Shown here piece after piece: positions 25,947 to 34,932 of a DNA stretch of 64,000 nt. The DNA is from Pelagicoccus enzymogenes (GTDB taxonomy: Bacteria > Verrucomicrobiota > Verrucomicrobiia > Opitutales > Opitutaceae), in NCBI RefSeq assembly GCF_014803405.1, contig NZ_JACYFG010000002.1, forward strand, positions 62,001 through 126,000, given 5' to 3'. The translations under genes were made by a program, and so were the position numbers. The notes below the pieces were generated by a model, which searched no databases, was not told where the DNA came from, and was given only the letters and a program-made list of their open reading frames with translations. Each line of letters starts with the position of its first letter. Positions within the stretch are counted from its first letter, which is position 1.

Positions 25947-28409
25947 ATGCTGAAAAAACTCGCGCTACTCGCCGCCGCGAGCGCCGCTCTTAGCCTAGCC
26001 TGCCACGCATCGCTTTCCCCTTTCATGGCCTACCACCGAGGTCCCGAACGCTCGAACGCCAACAACGTCGTCGGCACCCGCTTCACTGCCGCAGCCGACG
26101 CGTCCATCACCCACCTCGGCTTCTATGACGCGCACGGCGACGGACTTCTCAGCTCCCACCGAGTCGCCCTCTTCGATCTTGCCACCGGCCAAGCGTCCGC
26201 CACCGCAACCATTCCTGCGGGCAATGAGACACTCTATTCCTATGCCTGCCGTTGGGTAAAATTGGATACGCCGGTCTCTATTGAGGCCGGCAAAACCTAC
26301 CTCATTGCCGCCGAGGTGTTCGCCGGAGGCGACCCTTTTTTAAATAGCGATCCCAACGCCCTCGCCACAGTTTTTGCTCCCTACGTTTCGGGCGATGCGA
26401 TTCCCGCTTGGGGCCCGCTAGGTTCCGAAATTTCCCAACCGCCCAATCTCCTTGGCTCCAGCCACTACCATCGCTCCTACCTCGCCGGAAACTTTGCCAC
26501 CACGGTCGAAACCTCCGCTCAGACCATCAGCGTTCAACCAGAGCAACGCTACCAAACCATCGAGAGCATCGGGTCTTCCACCGGCTGGAATATGGAATGG
26601 TTGGGAAAGCACTGGCCCGAATCCACCCGAGAAGAAATCGCAAAACTTCTGTATTCAAAAGATATGGATGAAAATGGAAACCCGCTCGGTGTTGGATTTT
26701 CCCTCATCCGTTTCTACATCGGAGCTGGCACTTTCGAGCAGGGCGAAGCGTCCCAAATCGTCGATCCCAACCGCCGCACCGAAGGCTACCTCAACGACGA
26801 CGGCACCTACGATTGGTCTAAGCAAGCAGGCGTGCAATGGTTCCTCCGCAAAGCCTGGGACTATGGCGTCGAGAAGAAAACCGCCTTTTCCGTCAGCCCT
26901 CCCGTGCAGATGACGAAAAACGGTCTCGGCCACCTCAGCGAAGGTCAGACCCGTGTCACCAACCTGAAAGAGGACGCCTACGACGAATTCGCCAATTTCC
27001 TCTCCACCGTCATGAAACACTACCAGGACGAAGGGCTTCCCTTCGACTACCTCAGTCCCCTCAACGAACCCAACTACAACTGGAACGGCAATACCCAGGA
27101 AGGATCCTACTGGTCGCAGGAGAACGCGGCTCGCGTCACCCAGGAGCTCGACCTTGCTTTCAATCGCGACGGCGTATCCACCCAGATCATACTGGATGAG
27201 GCTCCCCAGTACGACTATGCCCTCACCGGCAGCCACGGAAACCCGGGCAACCTCCCCGCCCTCTTCTCCCCAGATAGTCCCAGCTACGTGGGCAACCTTT
27301 CGAAGGTCGCGCCCCAATTCGCTGCCCACTCCTATTGGACCTACAACAACAACCAACAACTCATCGAACTGCGGGAAGCGATTCGCGAGCAAACCGAAGC
27401 CCTTGGTCTTTCCTTCCGCCAAACCGAGTACAGCCTGCTGGGAATCGACAAGATCACGGAAGACACCCCCGACAGCTACACCGATATCGCCCTATTTCAC
27501 GCCAAGGTCCTGCAAGCCGACCTCGTCGCTGCCAACGCCGTATCCTGGGCGTTCTGGTCCACCGTGGGCCCGGAGCGCTACGGACACAAAAACCGCTTCG
27601 CCCTGATTCGCATCGAACCGCCGGAAGGGGAACTGGACCTACGAATTCCGGGCACTTATGCCGCTCACAAGTCGCTCTGGACCCTCGGAAACTTCAGCCG
27701 CTTCGTGCGTCCTGGCTACCGGCGCATCGAGCTGGGAAATGCGGACGACCCATCCGGTCTATTCGGATCCGCTTTCCTCTCCCCCGACGAGCGAAAGCTC
27801 GTTGTCGTCATGATGAACATGTCCTACCAGGAAAAGCCCACACGTATAGACCTTTCGGATACGGCTTTCGCAAAGGCAAAAGTCTACCTTACCGACCGCG
27901 AACGCGACCTCCGTTTCCTAGGCCAAGTTTCAGCCACAGAACAGATCGCCCTGCCGCCTCGCTCCATCTCTACCTTCGTCTACGACGCCAGCCCTTGGGC
28001 TCAGTGGGTGGAAACTTATCTCGGCGACCAAGCTGCAGAAAATCAAAGCTACGACGCCGACCCCGATCGCGACCAAGCGTCCAACCTTTTTGAATACGCC
28101 ACCGGCACCCACCCGCTTTTACCCGACAACGCTTCTCGGGTCTACAGCGTCCAACGAAATCCCACCTGGTCCCTCCAACTCAATCCGGAAGCCTCGGACT
28201 TGATACTCGAGATTTTCACTTCCAGCGATCTGGAGAACTGGTCGGCGAGCGGCCATCGCCTCTATCGCGGAGAACAAACGTGGAGCATCGAAAGCGACAG
28301 CCTCTCAATCGTGGAGCAAATAACTGGCGAGAACTCCGATATCGTCACCCTCGAACTAAATCCCGACCAACAAAAATTTTACCGCCTCAGCGTATCGCCC
28401 GTCGAATAG
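25947..28409 (+). CDS. secreted GH30-family glycoside hydrolase
   Basis: An 820-residue protein. The signal peptide MLKKLALLAAASAALSLACHA supports the ATG at 25947 over the upstream in-frame start. Residues 24-175 resemble a DUF4082-like beta-sandwich (NNVVGTRFTAAADASITHLGFYD). Residues about 193-675 are a GH30 catalytic module with its side beta-domain: acid/base E374 in LSPLNEPNYNW and nucleophile E494 in FRQTEYSLLG. The C-terminus has a calcium-binding-like DADPDRDQASNLFEYATG stretch near 702 and a TSSDLENW module. GH30 members attack xylans, beta-1,6-glucans or beta-1,6-galactans, so substrate class is open. Likely extracellular or on the cell surface, followed after 38 bases by a sulfatase. 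Confidence 0.88.
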   Translation: MLKKLALLAAASAALSLACHASLSPFMAYHRGPERSNANNVVGTRFTAAADASITHLGFYDAHGDGLLSSHRVALFDLATGQASATATIPAGNETLYSYACRWVKLDTPVSIEAGKTYLIAAEVFAGGDPFLNSDPNALATVFAPYVSGDAIPAWGPLGSEISQPPNLLGSSHYHRSYLAGNFATTVETSAQTISVQPEQRYQTIESIGSSTGWNMEWLGKHWPESTREEIAKLLYSKDMDENGNPLGVGFSLIRFYIGAGTFEQGEASQIVDPNRRTEGYLNDDGTYDWSKQAGVQWFLRKAWDYGVEKKTAFSVSPPVQMTKNGLGHLSEGQTRVTNLKEDAYDEFANFLSTVMKHYQDEGLPFDYLSPLNEPNYNWNGNTQEGSYWSQENAARVTQELDLAFNRDGVSTQIILDEAPQYDYALTGSHGNPGNLPALFSPDSPSYVGNLSKVAPQFAAHSYWTYNNNQQLIELREAIREQTEALGLSFRQTEYSLLGIDKITEDTPDSYTDIALFHAKVLQADLVAANAVSWAFWSTVGPERYGHKNRFALIRIEPPEGELDLRIPGTYAAHKSLWTLGNFSRFVRPGYRRIELGNADDPSGLFGSAFLSPDERKLVVVMMNMSYQEKPTRIDLSDTAFAKAKVYLTDRERDLRFLGQVSATEQIALPPRSISTFVYDASPWAQWVETYLGDQAAENQSYDADPDRDQASNLFEYATGTHPLLPDNASRVYSVQRNPTWSLQLNPEASDLILEIFTSSDLENWSASGHRLYRGEQTWSIESDSLSIVEQITGENSDIVTLELNPDQQKFYRLSVSPVE

Positions 28410-28447
28410 TGCAACGCCGAAGCCCAAACCAACAATCGTCTTTTCTC

Positions 28448-30016
28448 ATGTCTAAAAGAAGATCACTCATCACCTTGGCCGCAATCCTCGCCACCAGTAT
28501 TCTAAATTCCGCTACGCATGCAGAGCAAAAGCGTCCAAACGTTGTTCTCATCGTCGCCGACGACCTTGGCTGGAAGGACCTGTCCGTTCAGGGCAGCACT
28601 TTTTACGAGTCCCCGAATCTCGACCGCTTGGCCAACTCGGGAGCGCGCTTCACCAACGGCTACGCCTCCTGCCAAGTCTGCAGCCCATCGCGGGCCAGCC
28701 TGATGACCGGCCAGTCACCTGTCCGGCTCGGCATCACCGACTGGATCGGCGCCCCGGAGGAAGATGAGTGGAAACGCAATACCGCCATGCTCCCGCCTAC
28801 CTACAAGCACGAACTCCCGCACGAGCGCACCACCATCGCCGAGGCCATGAAGGAAGCGGGCTATGCCACCTTCTTCGCAGGCAAATGGCATCTCGGCGAC
28901 CGCGAAAGCGATTGGCCGGAACACCACGGTTTCGACATCAACAAAGGCGGCTTTGACCGCGGAGGTCCTCCGGGCGGCTACTTCTCGCCTTACCAAAATC
29001 CGCGTCTCGAAGACGGCCCGGACGGCGAATACCTGCCGCTGCGCCTCGGCCGCGAAACCGCTCAGTTCATCGAGGAAAACGCGGACCAGCCCTTTTTTGC
29101 CACCCTCTGCTTCTACTCCGTGCACGGCCCCGCCCAAACCACGGAAGCGCTCTGGAGCAAGTACCGCGACAAGGCCGAAAAGCAGCCCCAGCCGACCCAC
29201 CGCATGGGAGTCGAAGCCCGCAATCCCATCCGCATCGTACAAGACAACCCAATCTACGGCGGCATGATCGAAGCCATGGACCAAGCCGTCGGCATCGTCA
29301 TGGAAGCCCTCGAGAAAAATGGTCTATCCGAAAACACCATCGTTGTCTTCACATCCGACAATGGCGGCGTCGCCTCCGGAGACCACTGGGCCACCAGCGC
29401 CCTGCCGCTGCGCGGCGGAAAAGGCTACCAGTGGGAGGGCGGCATACGCGTCCCCTATTTCATCTCCTGGCCCGGCAACATACCTGCCGGATCCGTGAGC
29501 GACCTGCCGGCCATCGGCATGGACGTCTATCCTACCATTCTCGATTTGGCAGGCCTCCCGGCTCGCCCCGAGGAACACCGCGACGGCATCAGTTTGGCCC
29601 CTGCCTTGAAAGGCGAAAAAACTCCCGCACGCCCACTCTACTGGCACTACCCGCACTACGGCAACCAAGGCGGCGACCCGGTTTCCATCATCCGCGAGGG
29701 ACAATGGAAACTCCTCTTCTTCCACGAAACCGACAACTCGCAGCTCTACCGCCTCGACGAGGATCCAGGCGAACGCTCCGACCTCTCCGCCATGTATCCA
29801 GAACACGCCCAGCAGCTGGAGCGAAAGCTGCTCGCATGGCTGGACGAGATGAAAGCCAAGATGCCTTTCCCCAACAAAAACTTCGACGAAGAACGTTTCC
29901 AGCAGGCTCAAAAGCGTATCCCTGGCCCCGCTAAAGAACGGCAAGAGAAGGCCGCTGCCCAAATTCTAGACGAGAACTGGAAGCCCAACCCCAGTTGGTG
30001 GGGAAGCCAACCCTAG
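28448..30016 (+). CDS. secreted sulfatase (formylglycine-dependent)
   Basis: A 522-residue S1-type sulfatase with signal peptide (MSKRRSLITLAAILATSILNSATHA). It has the metal-binding start RPNVVLIVADDLGWKD, the formylglycine signature C78-S-P-S-R82-A-S-L-M-T-G, AGKWHLGDRESDWPEHHGFD, and FTSDNGGVASGDHW. All core features of an active enzyme are present. The ATG at 28448 begins the signal peptide; the frame is open farther upstream inside the GH30 gene. It needs a formylglycine-generating or anSME enzyme encoded elsewhere. Position between GH30 and a DUF5107 gene implies removal of sulfate from the same polysaccharide. Confidence 0.92.
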   Translation: MSKRRSLITLAAILATSILNSATHAEQKRPNVVLIVADDLGWKDLSVQGSTFYESPNLDRLANSGARFTNGYASCQVCSPSRASLMTGQSPVRLGITDWIGAPEEDEWKRNTAMLPPTYKHELPHERTTIAEAMKEAGYATFFAGKWHLGDRESDWPEHHGFDINKGGFDRGGPPGGYFSPYQNPRLEDGPDGEYLPLRLGRETAQFIEENADQPFFATLCFYSVHGPAQTTEALWSKYRDKAEKQPQPTHRMGVEARNPIRIVQDNPIYGGMIEAMDQAVGIVMEALEKNGLSENTIVVFTSDNGGVASGDHWATSALPLRGGKGYQWEGGIRVPYFISWPGNIPAGSVSDLPAIGMDVYPTILDLAGLPARPEEHRDGISLAPALKGEKTPARPLYWHYPHYGNQGGDPVSIIREGQWKLLFFHETDNSQLYRLDEDPGERSDLSAMYPEHAQQLERKLLAWLDEMKAKMPFPNKNFDEERFQQAQKRIPGPAKERQEKAAAQILDENWKPNPSWWGSQP

Positions 30017-30159
30017 AGCGGAGAAAACCCGAAAGGGCAATATAATCCATCCAAAAACGCACCTTAGGCCATTCAACACCAGCATCATTTAGGCTAATAT
30101 TGTCCTATCGCCCACTTACAGCCCCTCAGGCGACCCAACCTAATTTTACAACTAATCGC

Positions 30160-33100
30160 ATGAGCACTTTCAAATCAGTCGAAATCTGGGAGGAAACCGT
30201 ATCCCTCCCGACTTACGGAATCGGAAAGCCCAACCGCAATCCGATGTTTCTCGAGAAGCGCGTCTACCAAGGCAGCTCCGGCGCCGTCTACCCGCATCCG
30301 GTCATCGAGAAGATTTTCGACGAGAAGCAGGACAAGGACTACCAAGCCGTGTACCTAGAGAACGAATACATCAAGGTCATGCTGCTTCCTGAATTGGGTG
30401 GCCGCGTCCACTCTGCTTACGACAAGACCAACGACTATCACTTCGTCTACCAAAACGACGTCATCAAGCCCGCTCTCGTCGGACTCACCGGTCCCTGGAT
30501 CTCCGGCGGCATCGAGTTCAACTGGCCGCAACACCACCGCCCCAGCACCTTCGACCCGACCGACCATCGCCTCGAAAAGCACGACGACGGATCCGCAACG
30601 GTCTGGATAGGCGAAATCGAACGTATGTTCCGCACAAAGGCCCTCGTCGGCTTCCGCCTGTATCCAGGAAAGTCCTACCTCGAACTGGACGTCCGCCTCT
30701 ACAACCGCACCAGCGAACCGCAGACTTTCCTCTGGTGGGCCAACCCAGCCGTCGCCGTCAACGACGACTACCAATCCGTATTCCCGCCCGACGTCCACGC
30801 GGTCATGGACCACGGCAAACGAGCCGTATCCGATTTCCCGATCGCTACCGGCGAGTACTACAAGATGGACTACTCTCCCGGCACCGACATTTCCCGCTAC
30901 AAGAACATCCCAGTGCCGACCTCCTACATGGCCTACCACTCGGACTTCGACTTCGTGGGCTGCTACGACCATGGTCCGCAAGCGGGCATGCTGCACGTCG
31001 CCAACCACCACGTCGTTCCGGGCAAGAAGCAATGGACCTGGGGCAACGGCGACTTCGGTCGCGTGTGGGATCGCCAGCTCACAGACGAAAACGGCCCCTA
31101 CATCGAGCTCATGTGCGGCGCCTACACCGACAACCAGCCTGATTTCACTTGGCTCATGCCGGGCGAAGAAAAGCGCTTCACCCAGATCTTCATGCCCTAC
31201 AAGGGCATCGGACCGGCCAGCAACGCCGACAAGAGCGGCGCGCTCAGCCTCGACCGTAACGGCAACTCCGCCAGAATCGGCGTGTATCTAACTTCTAAGG
31301 ACAAGGTCACCGTCACGCTCACCGCTAAGGGCGACCAGATTTGGCAGAAGGAACTGGAACTTGATCCTACCTCCCCGTTCGTCGAAACCCTTGCCGTCAA
31401 CGAAGCGCTCGCCGACCAAGATTTCACCCTCACCGTTCGCTCAGCCAAGCGGAAGCTCAGCTTCACTCCGCTGTCCGACGAAAAGCCGGACGTGCCCGCT
31501 CCCGCCACGCCCGCCAAGGCGCCGCAGGACATCGAATCCAACGAGGAGCTTTTCCTCAACGGCCTGCACCTCGAGCAATACCGTCACGCCACCTACCGTC
31601 CCGAGCCCTACTACGAGGAAGCCCTTCGTCGCGATCCAGGCGACAGCCGCTGCAACAACGCTATGGGACTCCTGCTCCTGCGCTCCGGAAAGCCGGAAGC
31701 CGCAGAACCCTATTTCCGCAAAGCCGTGGAGCGCCAAACCTTGCGCAACCCGAACCCTTACGACGGCGAAGCCTACTACAACCTCGGCCTCGCCCTGAAG
31801 CGCCAAGGCAAGCTGCAAGCTGCCTTCGACGCCTTGCACAAGGCGGTTTGGAACGATGCCTGGCAGTGCGCCGGATACTTCGAGCTAGCCCGTTTGTCCT
31901 GTCTCGACGGCGACTTCGAACAAGCCCTCGAGCAAGTTGACCGCTCCCTCAGCCGCAACATCCACCACCACAAGGCCCGTCACCTAAAAATCGCGGTCTT
32001 GCGTCAGCTGGATCGCGAGCAGGAAGCTAAAGCCGAAATCGAAGTGGCCCTTTCCCACGACGCCATCGAGTTCGGTGCCCTGCGCGAAAAGCTTCTGCTC
32101 ACCGGCGAAAGCGAATTCACGTCGCTGATTCGTGGATACGTACACAACTACATTGAAATCGCCCTCGACTACGCGGAAGCCGGCTTCTTCGAGGAAGCCG
32201 TTACCTTGCTCTCAGAAGCGCCGCAGGACTACCCGATGGTCAACTACTACGCCGGTTGGATCGAGCTCAAGCGCGGCAAGCAAAAGGCAGCGAGCGAAGC
32301 CTTCGAAAAAGCCTCTATTGCCTCGCCCGACTACTGTTTCCCGAATCGCTTTGAATCTGTGGCAGCCCTCAGTGCCGCCATCGAATGCGACGCGGAGGAC
32401 GCTAAAGCCCCCTACTACCTCGGAAATTTCTGGTATTCACGCCGCCAGTACGACGACGCTATCTCCAGCTGGGAACGCTCCGTCGAACTCGACCCGAATT
32501 TTGCTATCCCATGGCGCAACCTTGGGCTCGCCTACATGAACAAACGCCAACATTCCGAAGCTGCCCTGCAAGGATTGGAGACCGCGTTCAACCTGGCCTC
32601 CGACGATGCTCGCATTTTCTTCGAGCTCGACCAGCTCCGCAAGAAAACGGGCTTCTCCCTCGAGGAACGCCTCGCCGCCATGGAAGCGAAACGCGAGCTC
32701 GTGCTCGAGCGCGACGACCAAACCGTTGAACTTGTATCGCTCTACAACATACAAGGCCGCTACAGCGACGCCCTGGAAATCCTCGAGTCTCGAAACTTCC
32801 ATCCGTGGGAAGGCGGAGAAGGCAAGGTCGCCTACCAGTTCACCGCCAGCTTGATCGGCCTCGCCAAGCAAGCCTTGCAAGAAGGCAAGTTCGCCGACGC
32901 GCTCGCCCACTTGGAAAAGACGCGAAGCTATCCAGACAACTTGGGCGAAGGCAAGCTGCACGGGGCTCAGGAAAACGACGTCCTCTACTTCATGGGCTGC
33001 GCCTACGAAGGCCTAGGCGAAACGGAAAAGGCGCAAACCTGCTTCAAGACCGCCTCGACCGGCCTATCGGAGCCAACCTCCGCCATGTACTACAACGACC

Positions 33101-33450
33101 AGCCGCCGGAAAGCATCTACTTCCAAGGGCTCGCCAACGAAAAGCTCGGGCAACACGAAAAAGCGCAAACCATCTTCGAGCGCTTGGTCAGCTACGCCGA
33201 GGAGCATATCGACGACGACGTTAAGATGGACTACTTTGCCGTTTCCCTTCCCGACTTCCTCGTGTTCGATGAAGACTTGAACGAGCAAAACCGCATCCAC
33301 TGCCTCTTCATCTCCGCTCTCGGTTACACCGGTCTGGGCGAAACGGAAAAAGCGGCGGCCGCTTTCGAAAAACTCCTCGAAGCCGCCCCCTTCCACCGTG
33401 GAGCGATCCTGCAGCAGTTCCTACCCAACGCATCAACTGTCACCCCTTAA
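30160..33450 (+). CDS. DUF5107 protein with TPR repeats
   Basis: A 1096-residue protein without signal peptide. Residues 1-450 match the DUF5107 type: VEIWEETVSLPTYGIGKPNRNPMF, VMLLPELGGRVHSAYDK, ISGGIEFNWPQHHRPSTFDP, which recalls the galactose-mutarotase-like beta-sandwich fold. From about residue 475 onward the sequence is helical with many TPR-like repeats (EAYYNLGLALKRQGKLQAAFDALHKA, NFAIPWRNLGLAYMNKRQHSEAAL, YTGLGETEKAAAAFEKLLEAAP). The ATG at 30160 is used since the upstream extension needs a TTG. It lies seven bases before an MFS sugar porter. An intracellular glycan-binding, processing or scaffold role is possible; the reaction is unknown. Confidence 0.85.
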   Translation: MSTFKSVEIWEETVSLPTYGIGKPNRNPMFLEKRVYQGSSGAVYPHPVIEKIFDEKQDKDYQAVYLENEYIKVMLLPELGGRVHSAYDKTNDYHFVYQNDVIKPALVGLTGPWISGGIEFNWPQHHRPSTFDPTDHRLEKHDDGSATVWIGEIERMFRTKALVGFRLYPGKSYLELDVRLYNRTSEPQTFLWWANPAVAVNDDYQSVFPPDVHAVMDHGKRAVSDFPIATGEYYKMDYSPGTDISRYKNIPVPTSYMAYHSDFDFVGCYDHGPQAGMLHVANHHVVPGKKQWTWGNGDFGRVWDRQLTDENGPYIELMCGAYTDNQPDFTWLMPGEEKRFTQIFMPYKGIGPASNADKSGALSLDRNGNSARIGVYLTSKDKVTVTLTAKGDQIWQKELELDPTSPFVETLAVNEALADQDFTLTVRSAKRKLSFTPLSDEKPDVPAPATPAKAPQDIESNEELFLNGLHLEQYRHATYRPEPYYEEALRRDPGDSRCNNAMGLLLLRSGKPEAAEPYFRKAVERQTLRNPNPYDGEAYYNLGLALKRQGKLQAAFDALHKAVWNDAWQCAGYFELARLSCLDGDFEQALEQVDRSLSRNIHHHKARHLKIAVLRQLDREQEAKAEIEVALSHDAIEFGALREKLLLTGESEFTSLIRGYVHNYIEIALDYAEAGFFEEAVTLLSEAPQDYPMVNYYAGWIELKRGKQKAASEAFEKASIASPDYCFPNRFESVAALSAAIECDAEDAKAPYYLGNFWYSRRQYDDAISSWERSVELDPNFAIPWRNLGLAYMNKRQHSEAALQGLETAFNLASDDARIFFELDQLRKKTGFSLEERLAAMEAKRELVLERDDQTVELVSLYNIQGRYSDALEILESRNFHPWEGGEGKVAYQFTASLIGLAKQALQEGKFADALAHLEKTRSYPDNLGEGKLHGAQENDVLYFMGCAYEGLGETEKAQTCFKTASTGLSEPTSAMYYNDQPPESIYFQGLANEKLGQHEKAQTIFERLVSYAEEHIDDDVKMDYFAVSLPDFLVFDEDLNEQNRIHCLFISALGYTGLGETEKAAAAFEKLLEAAPFHRGAILQQFLPNASTVTP

Positions 33451-33457
33451 AAACCCC

Positions 33458-34861
33458 GTGCAAACAAACCACTCCTTCAACGGTAAATACATCTTCTGCA
33501 TCTCGCTCGTAGCCGCCATGGGCGGACTGCTCTTCGGCTACGACTGGGTCGTCATCGGCGGGGCCCGCGCCTTCTACGAACCTTACTTCGGGCTCACTGG
33601 CGAGGCCAACGCTTGGATGGCGGGTTGGGCCGCAGGTTCCGCCCTGCTAGGCTGCTTGGCAGGCGCCATACTCTCAGGTGCGATCACCGACCGAATCGGC
33701 CGTAAACGTATCCTAATCCTGGCCGCCGTCATGTTCACCGCATCGGCAATCTGGACCGCCTTGGCCGGCTCTCTAACTGGATTCGTCATCGCCCGCATCC
33801 TTGGCGGTATCGGCATCGGCCTCGCTTCCAACGTGTCGCCGATGTATATCGCAGAAGTCTCGCCCTCCAGCATGCGCGGCAAATTCGTATCCATTAACCA
33901 ACTCACCATCGTCATCGGCGTACTGGCTGCCCAGCTGGTTAACCTGGGTATCTACAACTACGCTCCCATCGATACCGACGCCACCGCGGAGCTCATTCTC
34001 GACTCTTGGAACGGGCAACAGGGGTGGCGTTGGATGTTCGCTGCCGAAGCACTGCCCGCTGCCGCCTTCCTTGTATTGGCCTTCTTCATACCGGAATCGC
34101 CTCGCTGGTTGATCAAGCAAAAGCGAGGCGCCGAAGCGGCCTCCATTCTGGAAAAAATTGGTGGCAAGGCATACTCGGACTTCGAAGTCGACGACATCGG
34201 CAAAACCCTGTCCAAAGACACCGAAGGCTTCCGCTTCAGCGACCTGCTGCAAAAGAAGCTCTTCGGAGTGGTCCTCCTCGGCGTCTTCATCGCCATGTTC
34301 CAACAGTGGTGCGGCATCAACACCATCTTCTACTACGCCAGCGAAGTCTTCGCTTCCGCCGGTTACGACCTAAGTGACCAAATGACCAACATCGTTTGGA
34401 CCGGTGGCGTCAACCTGGTCTTCACCTTCGTCGCCATTTCCGTAGTCGATAAGCTAGGACGCCGCCCGCTCATGCTCATCGGCGCCGGAGGCCTTGCCGT
34501 AATCTACGCCATCATGGGAGCCCTCTACCTCTTCGAAGTGCAAGGCGTATTCGTACTCGTCATCGTGCTTGCCGCCATCGCTTGCTACGCCATGACTCTG
34601 GCCCCTATCACTTGGGTACTCCTTTCCGAGATCTTTCCCAATCGCGTCCGCGGTGCCGCCATGGCTATATGCGTATCCAGTCTCTGGATCGCCAACTTCC
34701 TGCTCGTGCAAACTTTCCCGCCCATCAACGCAGCCCTCGGCGCCTCCGGCACCTTCTGGCTCTACGGAATTATCTGCGCCGTCGGATTCTTCGTATTCGC
34801 TTTGAAAGTACCGGAAACCAAAGGCAAGTCCCTCGAAGACATCGAACGCGAACTCACCTAG
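33458..34861 (+). CDS. MFS sugar porter (sugar/H+ symporter)
   Basis: A 467-residue 12-TM protein of the MFS sugar-porter family. Diagnostic motifs are LLFGYDWVVIGG in TM1, GAITDRIGRKRILI, ARILGGIGIGLASNVSPMYIAEVSP, PESPRWLIKQKRG, QQWCGINTIFYYASEVF and the C-terminal PETKGKSLEDIE. The start is a GTG at 33458, eight bases after the upstream stop; another GTG at 33398 would lie inside the DUF5107 gene, and the first ATG falls inside TM1. No clear Shine-Dalgarno is visible, so coupling to the upstream gene is likely. It should import a monosaccharide (hexose or pentose) released by the locus. Confidence 0.9.
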   Translation: MQTNHSFNGKYIFCISLVAAMGGLLFGYDWVVIGGARAFYEPYFGLTGEANAWMAGWAAGSALLGCLAGAILSGAITDRIGRKRILILAAVMFTASAIWTALAGSLTGFVIARILGGIGIGLASNVSPMYIAEVSPSSMRGKFVSINQLTIVIGVLAAQLVNLGIYNYAPIDTDATAELILDSWNGQQGWRWMFAAEALPAAAFLVLAFFIPESPRWLIKQKRGAEAASILEKIGGKAYSDFEVDDIGKTLSKDTEGFRFSDLLQKKLFGVVLLGVFIAMFQQWCGINTIFYYASEVFASAGYDLSDQMTNIVWTGGVNLVFTFVAISVVDKLGRRPLMLIGAGGLAVIYAIMGALYLFEVQGVFVLVIVLAAIACYAMTLAPITWVLLSEIFPNRVRGAAMAICVSSLWIANFLLVQTFPPINAALGASGTFWLYGIICAVGFFVFALKVPETKGKSLEDIERELT

Positions 34862-34875
34862 CCCCCAAAGGTGGC

Positions 34876-34894
34876 GCCTGCTGTCCCAGCAGGC
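34876..34894. terminator. perfect hairpin after MFS gene
   Basis: GCCTGCTG-TCC-CAGCAGGC forms an 8-bp stem with a 3-base loop, 14 bases after the MFS stop. It is flanked by AAGGTGGC and ATCCAC, giving the same outer frame as the inverted repeat at 7947-8029. No U-run follows, so it may be a REP-like element rather than a terminator. Confidence 0.5.
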
Positions 34895-34932
34895 ATCCAC
34901 TACTCCCTGAATCCCCCTTTCCCAACACGCTT

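Noticed and set aside
22746-28409. Search for a SusD-like lipoprotein beside the TonB receptor
   Set aside because: None of the neighbouring genes has a SusD-type helical TPR lipoprotein pattern; the receptor is followed directly by hairpins and GH30.
30030-30060. TATAAT-like promoter before the DUF5107 gene
   Set aside because: TATAAT is present near 30041 but no -35 hexamer with 16-18 base spacing was found, and transcription from upstream is likely.
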